A stretch of 64,000 nt of DNA from Maricaulis maris_C (lineage in GTDB: Bacteria; Pseudomonadota; Alphaproteobacteria; Caulobacterales; Maricaulaceae): positions 186,001 to 250,000 of the forward strand of contig NZ_JAGDYT010000025.1 in NCBI RefSeq assembly GCF_049116555.1, read 5' to 3'. Position 1 is the first letter of the stretch. Each line of letters begins with the position of its first letter. Made by a program: the position numbers and the translations under genes. Shown piece after piece: positions 34,407 through 42,287 of this stretch. The notes beneath the pieces are model-generated. The model did not search any database. It was not told the origin of the DNA and was given only the letters and a program-made list of their open reading frames with translations.

Positions 34407-35960
34407 CTATTTTCTGGGCAAGCCGAGCGGCAGCCCGTCCGGACCAAGCGGTGCACCGCCCAGTCCCGGCAGGCTGGCAGGCTTGCTGGTGTTTGTGTTT
34501 CCAAGGCCGGGCAGTTGGGTGCCGGAGGGAGCGTTGCCGCCGAGCAGGTCCTGTGTGGCCTTGCCCATATCAGCTGGGTTCATCCCCTTCATGCCAGGCG
34601 GCATGCCACCGGGCATTCCACCCATCATGCTGGCCAGGCCGCCGCGGCCACCCTTCGAGACCTTCTTCATCATGTCCGCCATCTGGCGGTGCATTTTGAG
34701 CAGTTTGTTGACGTCGGCGACGGTGACACCGGAACCGGCGGCGATGCGCTTCTTGCGGCTGGCCTTGAGGATTTCCGGCTTGGCGCGCTCCTGTCGGGTC
34801 ATCGACTGGATGATGGCTTCCTGGCGGGTCAGCATCTTGTCATCCATGCCGGCGGCGGCCGCCTGGGCCTGCATCTTCTTGTTCATGCCCGGCAGCATGC
34901 CCATGATGCCGCCAAGCCCGCCCATGGTCTTGAGCTGGCCGAACTGCTCGCGCAGATCGTCGAGATCGAATTTGCCCTTGGCCATTTTCTTGGCCATGCG
35001 GGCGGCTTTTTCCTCGTCGACATTCTGGGCGGCTTTCTCGACCAGCGAGATGATGTCACCGCGGCCAAGAATGCGGCCGGCGACGCGCTTGGCGTCAAAG
35101 GCATCCAGCCCGTCAGGCTTTTCCGAGACGCCAAGGAATTTGATCGGCAGGCCGGTCACGTGGCGCATGGACAGGGCGGCGCCGCCACGGCCATCGCCAT
35201 CCATCCGCGTCAGCACCAGGCCGGACAGCGGCAGGCGCGCGTGGAAACGACGGGCGGTCTCGACGGCGTCCTGACCGGTCAGGGCGTCGGCGACCAGCAG
35301 GGTCTCGTGTGGATTGGTGACGCGCGCAATCTCATGCGCCTCGGCCATCATGTCCTCGTCGATCGAGGTCCGACCGGCCGTATCGAGGATGACGACGTCA
35401 AAGCCCTGCAGGCGGCCGGCGCTCATCGCACGCTTGGCAATGTCGACCGCGCGCTGGTTCGGAACGATTGGCAGGAAGGCGACATCGATCTGGCCGGCCA
35501 GCTGCTGGAGCTGTTCCATGGCGGCCGGGCGACGCGTATCGAGCGAGGCCAGCAGGACCTTCTTCTTGTGCATCGCCTGGATGCGCTTGGCGAGTTTGGC
35601 CGAGGTCGTGGTTTTACCGGAGCCCTGCAGACCGGCCATCAGGATCGCGACCGGCGGCTCGCCGTCCAGGGATAGGCCGACCGGCTCGCCGTCACCGCCC
35701 AGCAGGTCGACGAGGGCGTCATGGACGATCTTGATGACTTGCTGACCCGGCGAGACGGCGCGGATCACATCTTCTCCGACAGCGCGTTCGCGGATCTGCC
35801 TGGTCGCGGCCTTCACAACGTCCAGAGCGACATCGGCCTCGAGCAGGGCGACGCGAATTTCGCGCAATGCCGCATCGACATCCTTCTCCGACAGCACACC
35901 GCGCCCGGTGAGCTTGTCGAAAACGCCGCCAAGTCGTTCTGTCAGTGTGTCGAACATCAA
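34407..35960 (-). CDS. ffh: Signal recognition particle protein Ffh
   Basis: Ffh is the SRP54 GTPase that targets membrane proteins with 4.5S RNA and FtsY. The 517-residue protein has the N domain (1-90), the G domain with GLQGSGKTTTSAKLA, DTAGRTSIDEDMM and TRMDGDGRGGAALS, and a methionine-rich M domain (about 300-430) containing the RNA-binding stretch with SRKKRIAAGSG. A Gly-Pro-Met-rich tail of about 70 residues extends the C-terminus. It heads the conserved ffh-rpsP-rimM-trmD-rplS block. Confidence 0.98.
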   Translation of the reverse strand: MMFDTLTERLGGVFDKLTGRGVLSEKDVDAALREIRVALLEADVALDVVKAATRQIRERAVGEDVIRAVSPGQQVIKIVHDALVDLLGGDGEPVGLSLDGEPPVAILMAGLQGSGKTTTSAKLAKRIQAMHKKKVLLASLDTRRPAAMEQLQQLAGQIDVAFLPIVPNQRAVDIAKRAMSAGRLQGFDVVILDTAGRTSIDEDMMAEAHEIARVTNPHETLLVADALTGQDAVETARRFHARLPLSGLVLTRMDGDGRGGAALSMRHVTGLPIKFLGVSEKPDGLDAFDAKRVAGRILGRGDIISLVEKAAQNVDEEKAARMAKKMAKGKFDLDDLREQFGQLKTMGGLGGIMGMLPGMNKKMQAQAAAAGMDDKMLTRQEAIIQSMTRQERAKPEILKASRKKRIAAGSGVTVADVNKLLKMHRQMADMMKKVSKGGRGGLASMMGGMPGGMPPGMKGMNPADMGKATQDLLGGNAPSGTQLPGLGNTNTSKPASLPGLGGAPLGPDGLPLGLPRK

Positions 35961-36160
35961 AACCTCAATCCGTCGTCATCATCACAAAGCAAAGCGACCC
36001 CGCTGAGCGAAACCTTCGCCGAGCAGGGTTCTCGCCGACCTCCCCCGACCAGTTGGTGCGGATGTGCCGGTAAGACAAGCGTGATGCTTGCAAGATGAAG
36101 CGGGGCTAGTACGTGGCGGGTGGAAAAGAGTCAAGCCGCCCGCACGATGCGGGGCGTGGT

Positions 36161-36352
36161 TCAGCGGGTCTCGGCAACCGTGTCGGCTTCGCCGGAGACA
36201 ATGACCGTTTCCGAGCTTGAGAAGGTCAGACCCGGACGGTCGGGGCGCGCAGAGAGCATGGCGCCGAACAGAGACGCAAAGATCAGCGCTGCCGTCAGCC
36301 ACAGAAGGGCTGTCTTTGCGAGCATGCTGATTGCGAATTGAGCCTTGGCCAT
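36161..36352 (-). CDS. Small membrane protein, uncharacterised
   Basis: A 63-residue product with one clear membrane helix (about 11-32) following a short basic N-terminus, and a hydrophilic C-terminal tail rich in Ser, Thr and Glu. The ATG at 36352 is preceded by GAGGA at 5 bases, a good ribosome site, which is the main support for a real gene. It lies upstream of ffh on the same strand, 200 bp away. No family recognised. Confidence 0.55.
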   Translation of the reverse strand: MAKAQFAISMLAKTALLWLTAALIFASLFGAMLSARPDRPGLTFSSSETVIVSGEADTVAETR

Positions 36353-36710
36353 GATGTCCTCGGGGCGGGATTGCCCGTTTATACGCGTACCGATTTGAGC
36401 GCCGATTCCCTTAACGGGGTCCTAGCGGCGGCGTTCGAAGCGGGTTTATCGTTAAAACAAGTAAAATACGCCTCAAACTGTCTTGTTGGCGTATCCAATG
36501 AATGTGGCCTGAATATGGGAGCAGGTTTGGCCCGTTCAAGAGGGGCGATGTCTGATCCGGAATCAGGGCTGTCCGGAGGAGACGCCGGCCTGCCCGCCGG
36601 GGACATGAGGCGGACAGGGCCGACGCGGGTTGAGCGGGCACGGTTTTTGGAGGGTCAGCCCGTGCGCCGCTCGGGGGACATGACAGTTACGCTGCCTGAG
36701 CCCAGCTGGA
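36353..36710. other. 358-bp stretch without a supported gene
   Basis: The stretch is less GC-rich around 36445-36500. There, AACAAG/CTTGTT (36457-36462 and 36483-36488) and ATACGCC/GGCGTAT (36467-36473 and 36489-36495) are interleaved inverted repeats. The right half has only low-quality open frames. It probably holds the promoter of the small leftward membrane protein gene and perhaps an RNA element. Confidence 0.5.
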
Positions 36711-37079
36711 TCACTCGGGGCGGTTTTGTTGTGTGCCCTGGCCAGTCCGACCGCGCAGCGTGTTCCAGATACGACCGGCCCGCAGGCACAGCCACAGGCC
36801 GGCCCAGACATTGCCCAGAAGGGGAAGGGGCAGGATCCAGACCATGGCCCAGCGCCAGTCCCGCTCGATGCCAGCGATGAAAACGGCGGCGATCAAAAAG
36901 CCGAAATACAGATCGGCAAGCGTGACCAGGCCCCACGGATGATGTGTCAGCCAGTCTCCGGCGGCTCCGAAGTCACCGGCCTGGACCGCCCATACAATCA
37001 GCGCGGTCAGCCCAAGCGTCCCGACGAGGGCAGCAAGACGAATGAGAAGCGATTTGGAGCGGGGTTCCGAAGAGGTCAT
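36711..37079 (-). CDS. Small multi-spanning membrane protein, uncharacterised
   Basis: A 122-residue product with about three hydrophobic helices (LLIRLAALVGTLGLTALIVW, a second around TLADLYFGFLIAAVFIAG, and a third around VWILPLPLLGNVWAGLWLC) and a basic tail. It resembles DUF1475-type small membrane proteins, but I am not certain of the family. I chose ATG 37079; the longer frame to 37217 overlaps the upstream gene. It lies 31 bp after the four-cysteine protein gene on the same strand, so both may be co-transcribed. Confidence 0.65.
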   Translation of the reverse strand: MTSSEPRSKSLLIRLAALVGTLGLTALIVWAVQAGDFGAAGDWLTHHPWGLVTLADLYFGFLIAAVFIAGIERDWRWAMVWILPLPLLGNVWAGLWLCLRAGRIWNTLRGRTGQGTQQNRPE

Positions 37080-37110
37080 GCGGTTGATACGTGGCCCCGC
37101 AAGGGCCGGA

Positions 37111-37731
37111 TCAGTCCGCAATGGCCGGGTCAATGCATTGGCGAACCGGTTCGCGGCTGTGATCGGGGAAGCGCGCCATCCAGCAATCATCGAAGACCGA
37201 GCAGTAGCAGATCTCATAGCTCATTTCATGGCGCACGGCGTCGAGGGATTCCCAAAGCGCGTGGCCAAGTGGCTGGGTTGCGGCATCCGGTCGGTCGAAG
37301 GCGATGTAGTCGATGTCTTCCTGGGGAGCGAGAAAGCGCCGTCGGACATTGTCGAACACGAGATTCAGCTGACCATTGCGGAAAGCGTCATGGACAAAGG
37401 GCAGTCGATCATCGGCCGGGATGTCTTCCGGAAGGCAGCAGCGCGCGATGAAAGCCGATGTGTCACGGATGATTTCGTCGCCCCAATACATGTTGAAATA
37501 GCGGATTTCGGCGGGGCCAAGGCCGGTATTCTTGACGTTGATGGTCATTACCCAGGTTTCGCGGTCATCATCGATATTGCCGCTTTCGACCTGGATGACC
37601 GGCATTACCGACGCCTTCATCGTGCGGTCCATGACAATGCCCTGGTAGACCGCGACAAAGAGGGATGCGAGCGAGATGACAACGACACTCACAGCCACGA
37701 CCAGCTCGATCATGCGGTGGTGCAGTTTCAT
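37111..37731 (-). CDS. Membrane-anchored protein with conserved four-Cys motif, paralogue A
   Basis: The 206-residue protein has a basic start, one membrane helix (about 9-31), then a soluble domain likely in the periplasm. Near the C-terminus it has EICYCS, with Cys at 175, 177, 183 and 199 (spacing C-x-C-x5-C-x15-C). A second protein at 52407-52994 has the same spacing, plus shared DR-ASV-P and N-x-GLGPA-x-I segments, so they are paralogues. Two additional Cys form RCCLPED. A strong GGGGAGG site precedes ATG 37731. Function unknown; disulfides or metal binding are possible. No family recognised. Confidence 0.8.
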   Translation of the reverse strand: MKLHHRMIELVVAVSVVVISLASLFVAVYQGIVMDRTMKASVMPVIQVESGNIDDDRETWVMTINVKNTGLGPAEIRYFNMYWGDEIIRDTSAFIARCCLPEDIPADDRLPFVHDAFRNGQLNLVFDNVRRRFLAPQEDIDYIAFDRPDAATQPLGHALWESLDAVRHEMSYEICYCSVFDDCWMARFPDHSREPVRQCIDPAIAD

Positions 37732-37765
37732 GATGACGCCTCCCCGACCCGTGTGAAGGCGCAGC

Positions 37766-39049
37766 CTAGCCTGATTTGGACGAGGTTCCAGCTCGGGTCA
37801 GTCCTGCCCACCGCTCCGCGTCTCGTTCAACGAGATCGGCGGCGTTGGCCAGGCCATTCTCACGGCGGAGCAGCGCGCCCAGATTTGCGCAATTCTGTGC
37901 GACGGCCTTGTCGTTTTCGAGCCGCCGGAGCGCGCGCGCAAAGCGTCCGCCGTTCAGACGTTCAGGGCGCAGCGCCTTGTGTCCGAGCCGGGCCTCACGC
38001 AATCGTTCAGCCCACCAGGGCTGATCGACCATGAAGGGGGTGATCAGGCTGGGCTTGCCGGCCGTCAGGGCCGCGGCCGTCGTGCCGGCGCCGCCGTGAT
38101 GGACAATCAGACGGCAACGCGGAAAAAGCAGGCTGTGCGGGGCGCCGTCGATCACCAGCATGTCCGGTTCGGCAGTGGCCGGAAGTTCGGCCCATCCGCG
38201 GGCGATGATCCCGCGCAGACCCGCCTGTCGAAGCCCGGCGATCGCGGCGGTGACGAGCCGGGTCGCATCACCGGTGACCATGGACCCGAAGCCGACATAG
38301 ACGGGCGGGGCGCCAGCGTCGAGAAAGGCGTCGATCTCTGGCGCCAGAGATCGGGACGTTTCCGGCAGGACCCAGTTTCCGGTCAGCACGCTGTTATCGT
38401 CCCAATCATCCGGGCGCGGCAGGATATGGGCGGAATTGGCCGTCAGTCGCAGGCATGGCTCACCCCGATACCGGCCATAGTCGAGACCATGGCCGACAGG
38501 GGGCAGGCCGAGCGAGGTCCGCAAGGCGTTGAGCTTGCTCCGGAAGGGCGTCATGCCCAGTCCAAGCGGGGCCCAGCTCAGCGCATTGAGCCAGCGAGCC
38601 CGATTGTTTGCCATGACGCCGGGCATCGGAAAGTGGCGGGTCGGGCTGATAATGGGAAGCGGCGCGGCGAGGATGAAGCCGGCGCCGACCGCCTCCGCAC
38701 CGCTGGCGGAAAACAGGGCCTTGGGGTGAGCGATGACCATGTCGGCATCGCGCGTACCCTCGACCGCCTCTTTCAGGCAGGCATCGATCATCGGGTCGAT
38801 CATCTCGCGGCGATTGGAAAACGCCTTGAGCGGATTGCGGGTGACGCCCAGGGCCTCGGCCCGGCGTATGAAATCGCCCATGTCGAAATCGAAGGCGCGG
38901 GCCGGAAGGCCGAAACTGTCGATCCAGGCGGTGAAATCGCGCGGCGCCGAAAGGGTCACCGAATGGCCGCGGGATTGCAGTTCGAGCCCCAGGGCGAGAT
39001 AGGGCTGCACGTCGCCGCGCGTGCCGAATGTGTGGATGGCAATCTTCAT
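37766..39049 (-). CDS. Glycosyltransferase family 1 protein (UGT-like)
   Basis: The 427-residue protein has a GT-B layout. The N-terminal domain begins IAIHTFGTRGDVQPYLALGLEL, typical of sterol/macrolide glycosyltransferases, and the donor domain ends with LFPRCRLIVHHGGAGTT, the HHGGAGTT diphosphate-binding motif, followed by PFMVDQPWWAERL. Such enzymes glucosylate lipids or small molecules from UDP-sugars, or remove toxic compounds. Acceptor unknown. I chose ATG 39049 (MKIAIHTFG) over 39067. It precedes the paralogue A gene on the same strand with a 35-bp gap. Confidence 0.9.
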   Translation of the reverse strand: MKIAIHTFGTRGDVQPYLALGLELQSRGHSVTLSAPRDFTAWIDSFGLPARAFDFDMGDFIRRAEALGVTRNPLKAFSNRREMIDPMIDACLKEAVEGTRDADMVIAHPKALFSASGAEAVGAGFILAAPLPIISPTRHFPMPGVMANNRARWLNALSWAPLGLGMTPFRSKLNALRTSLGLPPVGHGLDYGRYRGEPCLRLTANSAHILPRPDDWDDNSVLTGNWVLPETSRSLAPEIDAFLDAGAPPVYVGFGSMVTGDATRLVTAAIAGLRQAGLRGIIARGWAELPATAEPDMLVIDGAPHSLLFPRCRLIVHHGGAGTTAAALTAGKPSLITPFMVDQPWWAERLREARLGHKALRPERLNGGRFARALRRLENDKAVAQNCANLGALLRRENGLANAADLVERDAERWAGLTRAGTSSKSG

Positions 39050-39144
39050 GACAAACCGTCCCCCCACCTTGCCGCTATTGAGACAGGTGGAGGGACGGTT
39101 TGATTGGGTTCAATGCGAATGGCAGACGTCCGGGGACGGTGCAG

Positions 39145-40419
39145 CTAGATGACGGCGGGATCGCGGAAGCGTTCCTCGTCGAGTTCGCCTTCCCATTTGG
39201 CGACTGCGGTGGCCACGGCAGCATCGCCGGTCACGTTCACGGCCGTCCGCGCCATGTCCATGATCCGGTCAACCGGCAGGATGAAGCCGACAATGATCGC
39301 GGTGTGCTCCGGCGTGACCCCGAAGGTCTCAAGCACGATCGCCAACAAGAAGAGCGACGCCGACGGTATGCCGGCGGCGCCGATTGACACAATCGCGGCC
39401 GTGAAGGCGATCATCACGTAATTCATGAAGGTCAGGTCGTAGCCGAAGGCCTGGGCCGTGAAGAGCGCGAGAATGCCGAGATAGAGCGCCGTTCCATCCA
39501 TATTGATGGTGGCCCCGAGCGGCAGGACCGAACCGGCAACGGATTTCTTGACTCCGAGGTTATCGGAGGCCGCGGCGATGGTGACGGGCAGGGTCGCGGA
39601 GGAAGATGCCGTGGAATAGGCCACCGCGATGGGGTCGGTCATGCCGCGGAAGAACCGTACCAGCGGCAAGTTCAGCACGAAGCGGACCAGTATGCCGTAG
39701 GTGATGATCGCGTGCGCGATCAGGCCCAGATAGACTGCCACAATCAGGGTCAGGATGGCCTGGAGCGCTTCCAGTCCTTGGCTGGCAGCCGTGTAGCTGA
39801 CCAGGGCAAAGACGCCGAAAGGCGCAACTTCCATCACGTAGTGGGTGATCTTGAGAACAACTTCGGAGGCCGAGTTGAACAGGTCGCCCAGTGGCTTGCC
39901 GGCGGCACCCGTCGACAGGATCGCAATGCCGAGGAAAAGCGAGAAGAAGATGATCGCGAGTACGTCGCCATCCGCGAGGGCCGCGATCGGGTTGGTGGGA
40001 ACGATCTCGAGAAGCCGCTCGGTAATGGAGGGCGGGTCGGTGCTGACTGGCACGGCCTCGACACCTTCAAGATTGACGCCGGCGCCGGGGCGGAAGAGTG
40101 CCCCGAAGGTGAGGCCAATCACATTGGCGAAGAACGTGGTTATCAGATAAAGGGCGATCGTCTTGAGACCTAGCGAGCCCAGCTTGGACGGCTTGCCCAT
40201 CGCAATCACACCCGCCACCAACGTGGTGAAAATCAACGGGACGATCAACATTCGGATCAAGTTGATGAATAGCAGGCCGACGGGGCGAATATAGCTGTCG
40301 ATCCAGCTTGTTGCTGCGTCCTGACCCATCAAATTGGATGTCACCAGACCGAACACAACCCCCAGCACCAGTGCGGCCAGCACGCGCTGCCACAGCTTGA
40401 TCTTGAACCACCAGCCCAT
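39145..40419 (-). CDS. Dicarboxylate/amino acid:cation symporter
   Basis: The 424-residue protein belongs to the DAACS (GltP/DctA) family of Na+ or H+ coupled glutamate/C4-dicarboxylate importers. About eight membrane helices are present, with hallmark segments TASSSATLPVTIAAA (first hairpin, Ser-rich), GATINMDGTALY (NMDGT motif) and IVGFILPVDRIMDMARTAVNVTGD. A GGGGAGAG site precedes ATG 40419. It stands alone. Import of glutamate, aspartate or succinate would fit with the glutamate dehydrogenase and glutaminase in the window, but the substrate is not determined. Confidence 0.94.
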   Translation of the reverse strand: MGWWFKIKLWQRVLAALVLGVVFGLVTSNLMGQDAATSWIDSYIRPVGLLFINLIRMLIVPLIFTTLVAGVIAMGKPSKLGSLGLKTIALYLITTFFANVIGLTFGALFRPGAGVNLEGVEAVPVSTDPPSITERLLEIVPTNPIAALADGDVLAIIFFSLFLGIAILSTGAAGKPLGDLFNSASEVVLKITHYVMEVAPFGVFALVSYTAASQGLEALQAILTLIVAVYLGLIAHAIITYGILVRFVLNLPLVRFFRGMTDPIAVAYSTASSSATLPVTIAAASDNLGVKKSVAGSVLPLGATINMDGTALYLGILALFTAQAFGYDLTFMNYVMIAFTAAIVSIGAAGIPSASLFLLAIVLETFGVTPEHTAIIVGFILPVDRIMDMARTAVNVTGDAAVATAVAKWEGELDEERFRDPAVI

Positions 40420-40518
40420 GAAGTCTCTCCCCGATCCAGACGCGCCGTGCAGGCGCGATGATGCGTTCGCACACTAGTGGGTGCGCGGTCGGGGTCAATC
40501 TTTGGGGAGAGGTGGGGT

Positions 40519-40821
40519 TCAGCCCGCCTTGGAGGCGTAGGCAGCCTTGAGGATCAGGGCCGGCATGTTGATCGCGATCGCCGCGACCCCAGACAGAATC
40601 AGCAGGGAGCTGGTGCCGCCACTGCCAATCAGAAGCCCGGCGGCCACAAGGCCGGCGCCGATCTGGGCTGTGCGGGACACCCGCAGCCAGGACACATCGT
40701 CATAACTGCGAGCCTTGTTGATCGTCTCGCGGGAGAACCATATGCGGCCGCCCCGGACGTCATGGTCCTTGCGAGTGGTCCGCCTCGGCAGCGGATCGAA
40801 TGTGTGATCTATCAGCGACAT
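40519..40821 (-). CDS. Small two-helix membrane protein, uncharacterised
   Basis: A 100-residue product with a basic, soluble N-terminal 50 residues and two closely spaced hydrophobic segments (AAGLLIGSGGTSSLLILSG and its following helix, about 55-90), suggesting a hairpin in the inner membrane. No family recognised. It stands alone upstream of the symporter gene on the same strand. Confidence 0.6.
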   Translation of the reverse strand: MSLIDHTFDPLPRRTTRKDHDVRGGRIWFSRETINKARSYDDVSWLRVSRTAQIGAGLVAAGLLIGSGGTSSLLILSGVAAIAINMPALILKAAYASKAG

Positions 40822-40949
40822 TCACTCATTGTACGGACTTATTTTTAGCAATGCAACCGGGCTGTGTAAAACTCGCTTTTAAATCCCCTTTTCAGCGTTT
40901 TGGGAGCGACTTTTCAAACTCGCTCCCGCACCGCAAAAAAGACCCTGAA

Positions 40950-41471
40950 TCAGCTTTCAGCTGCGACCACCGCAGCGACCGCATTCACCGTCGAAGCAAT
41001 CCGGACCGCCGCCTGGATCTGGCTCGTGGTCATGCCATGTTTGCGCAATTCGGCTTCGTGGCTGTCGATGCACAAACCGCAGCCATTGATGGCCGAGACG
41101 GCCAGTGACCACAGTTCGAAGTCGGCCTTGTCGACGCCCGGATTGGCCAGGATGTTCATGCGCAGCTTGGCTGGAAGTGTGCTGTATTCCTTGTTCTTCG
41201 CAAGGTGAACGAAGCGGTAGTAGACATTGTTCATGCCCATGATGGCCGAAGCGGCCTTGGCCGCATTGATCGCTTCCGGGCTCAACTCGGCTTCGGCCGC
41301 GGCGCTGATGGCGGCCAGGGTTTTCGGCTCGCCAATGGCATGGGCCGAGGCGAGGAAAGTGCCCCACTTCTTCTGCGCATCGAGTTCGGTTTCACGGCCA
41401 AGCGAGGACAGGTTCAGCTTCAGGTCCTTGGCGTAGTCCGGCAATTCATTCTTCAGGGCGTCAAGCGACAT
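40950..41471 (-). CDS. ahpD: Alkyl hydroperoxide reductase AhpD (carboxymuconolactone decarboxylase family)
   Basis: AhpD regenerates AhpC or acts directly against peroxides. The 173-residue protein has the AhpD redox site INGCGLCIDSHE with the CxxC pair and downstream His, and the preceding conserved MNNVYYRFVH. ATG 41471 gives better spacing to the GGGAG site than the ATG three bases upstream. It follows ahpC on the same strand, with a 147-bp gap that contains a long hairpin. Confidence 0.95.
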   Translation of the reverse strand: MSLDALKNELPDYAKDLKLNLSSLGRETELDAQKKWGTFLASAHAIGEPKTLAAISAAAEAELSPEAINAAKAASAIMGMNNVYYRFVHLAKNKEYSTLPAKLRMNILANPGVDKADFELWSLAVSAINGCGLCIDSHEAELRKHGMTTSQIQAAVRIASTVNAVAAVVAAES

Positions 41472-41519
41472 CATTCGCTCCCATCTGGTGCGGTCTGTGA
41501 TCGGGGAAGGCGAAAAGGG

Positions 41520-41576
41520 CCCTGGAGCCGAATACCGGGCCGGCCATGCGCCGGTCGGGTGAGGGCGGCTCCAGGG
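41520..41576 (-). terminator. Long hairpin between ahpC and ahpD, possible attenuator
   Basis: CCCTGGAGCCG (41520-41530) and CGGCTCCAGGG (41566-41576) are perfect 11-bp arms, with a further GC-rich inner helix (CCGGC/GCCGG). On the leftward strand the arm is soon followed by TTTT. It may partially end transcription so that AhpC is made in excess of AhpD. Confidence 0.55.
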
Positions 41577-41621
41577 AAATGGCGACCCGCGCAGGGCAGG
41601 TCGCCGGTCAGAATCGCGGGA

Positions 41622-42167
41622 CTACAGCGTGTCGCCGCCGAGCGGACGGTTGCACGGGCACAGCTCGTCCGTCTGCAGGGCGTCGAGGACGCGCAGCGTG
41701 TCTTCCGGGTTGCGGCCGACATTCAGATTGGTGACGTAGACGTGCTGGATGACATTGTGCGGGTCGACGATGAAGGTCGCACGATAGGCAACGCCTTCCT
41801 CGGAGCGGATGCCCAGGCTGTCGATCAGCGAGCCGGTCGTGTCGGCGAATTGCCACATGCCGAGCTTGTCGAGGTCCGGGTGCTCGCGGCGCCAGGCCAG
41901 CTTGCAGAACTCATTGTCGGACGAACCGCCCATCACGACGGCGTCGCGATCGGCAAACTCTTCGGCCAGGTTGGCGAAGGCGACGATTTCCGTCGGGCAG
42001 ACGAAGGTGAAATCCTTCGGGTAGAAGAAAATGACCTTCCACTTGCCCTCAAAACTGTCCTGGTTGACCGGCTCGAATGCCGACTCGCCGTTTTCCTCGT
42101 GCGCGTTGAAGCCCGGCTTCACGCCGACGATTTCAAATTCCGGAAGTTTTTCGCCGATACCCAGCAT
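41622..42167 (-). CDS. ahpC: Peroxiredoxin, alkyl hydroperoxide reductase subunit C
   Basis: AhpC reduces H2O2 and organic peroxides with a catalytic Cys. The 181-residue protein has the peroxidatic site FTFVCPTEI (Cys57) and resolving cysteines in ELCPCNRPLGG near the C-terminus. A GGAG site precedes the ATG at 42167. It is divergent from oxyR with 118 bp between starts, the standard alphaproteobacterial arrangement. AhpD, rather than AhpF, is encoded downstream, as in mycobacteria and other alphaproteobacteria. Confidence 0.97.
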   Translation of the reverse strand: MLGIGEKLPEFEIVGVKPGFNAHEENGESAFEPVNQDSFEGKWKVIFFYPKDFTFVCPTEIVAFANLAEEFADRDAVVMGGSSDNEFCKLAWRREHPDLDKLGMWQFADTTGSLIDSLGIRSEEGVAYRATFIVDPHNVIQHVYVTNLNVGRNPEDTLRVLDALQTDELCPCNRPLGGDTL

Positions 42168-42244
42168 TGCGTCTCTCCATTTGGACGGGCCGGCTTGTCT
42201 GCCGGCGTTGTGAACGGGGCCGGTATTACGGGCGTTCTGAGATT

Positions 42245-42287
42245 AATCCAATGGATTGTATTTGGATAAGTCATAGGTATTATCTAT
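42245..42287. promoter_or_regulatory. Candidate OxyR binding region between ahpC and oxyR
   Basis: ATAG-N7-CTAT (42273-42287) exactly fits one half of the OxyR contact pattern and overlaps the oxyR start codon. The upstream quarter sites are weaker (ATGG at 42251). AATCCA-A-TGGATT (42245-42257) is an additional perfect palindrome. Divergent placement fits autorepression of oxyR and activation of ahpC. Confidence 0.5.

Noticed and set aside
34515..35675. 386-residue open frame opposite ffh
   Set aside because: Antisense shadow of ffh, His/Gly/Leu-rich composition typical of such shadows.
36338..36880. 180-residue rightward open frame in the 36-kb gap
   Set aside because: Overlaps the start of the supported small membrane protein gene, lacks a good ribosome site and has shadow-like composition.
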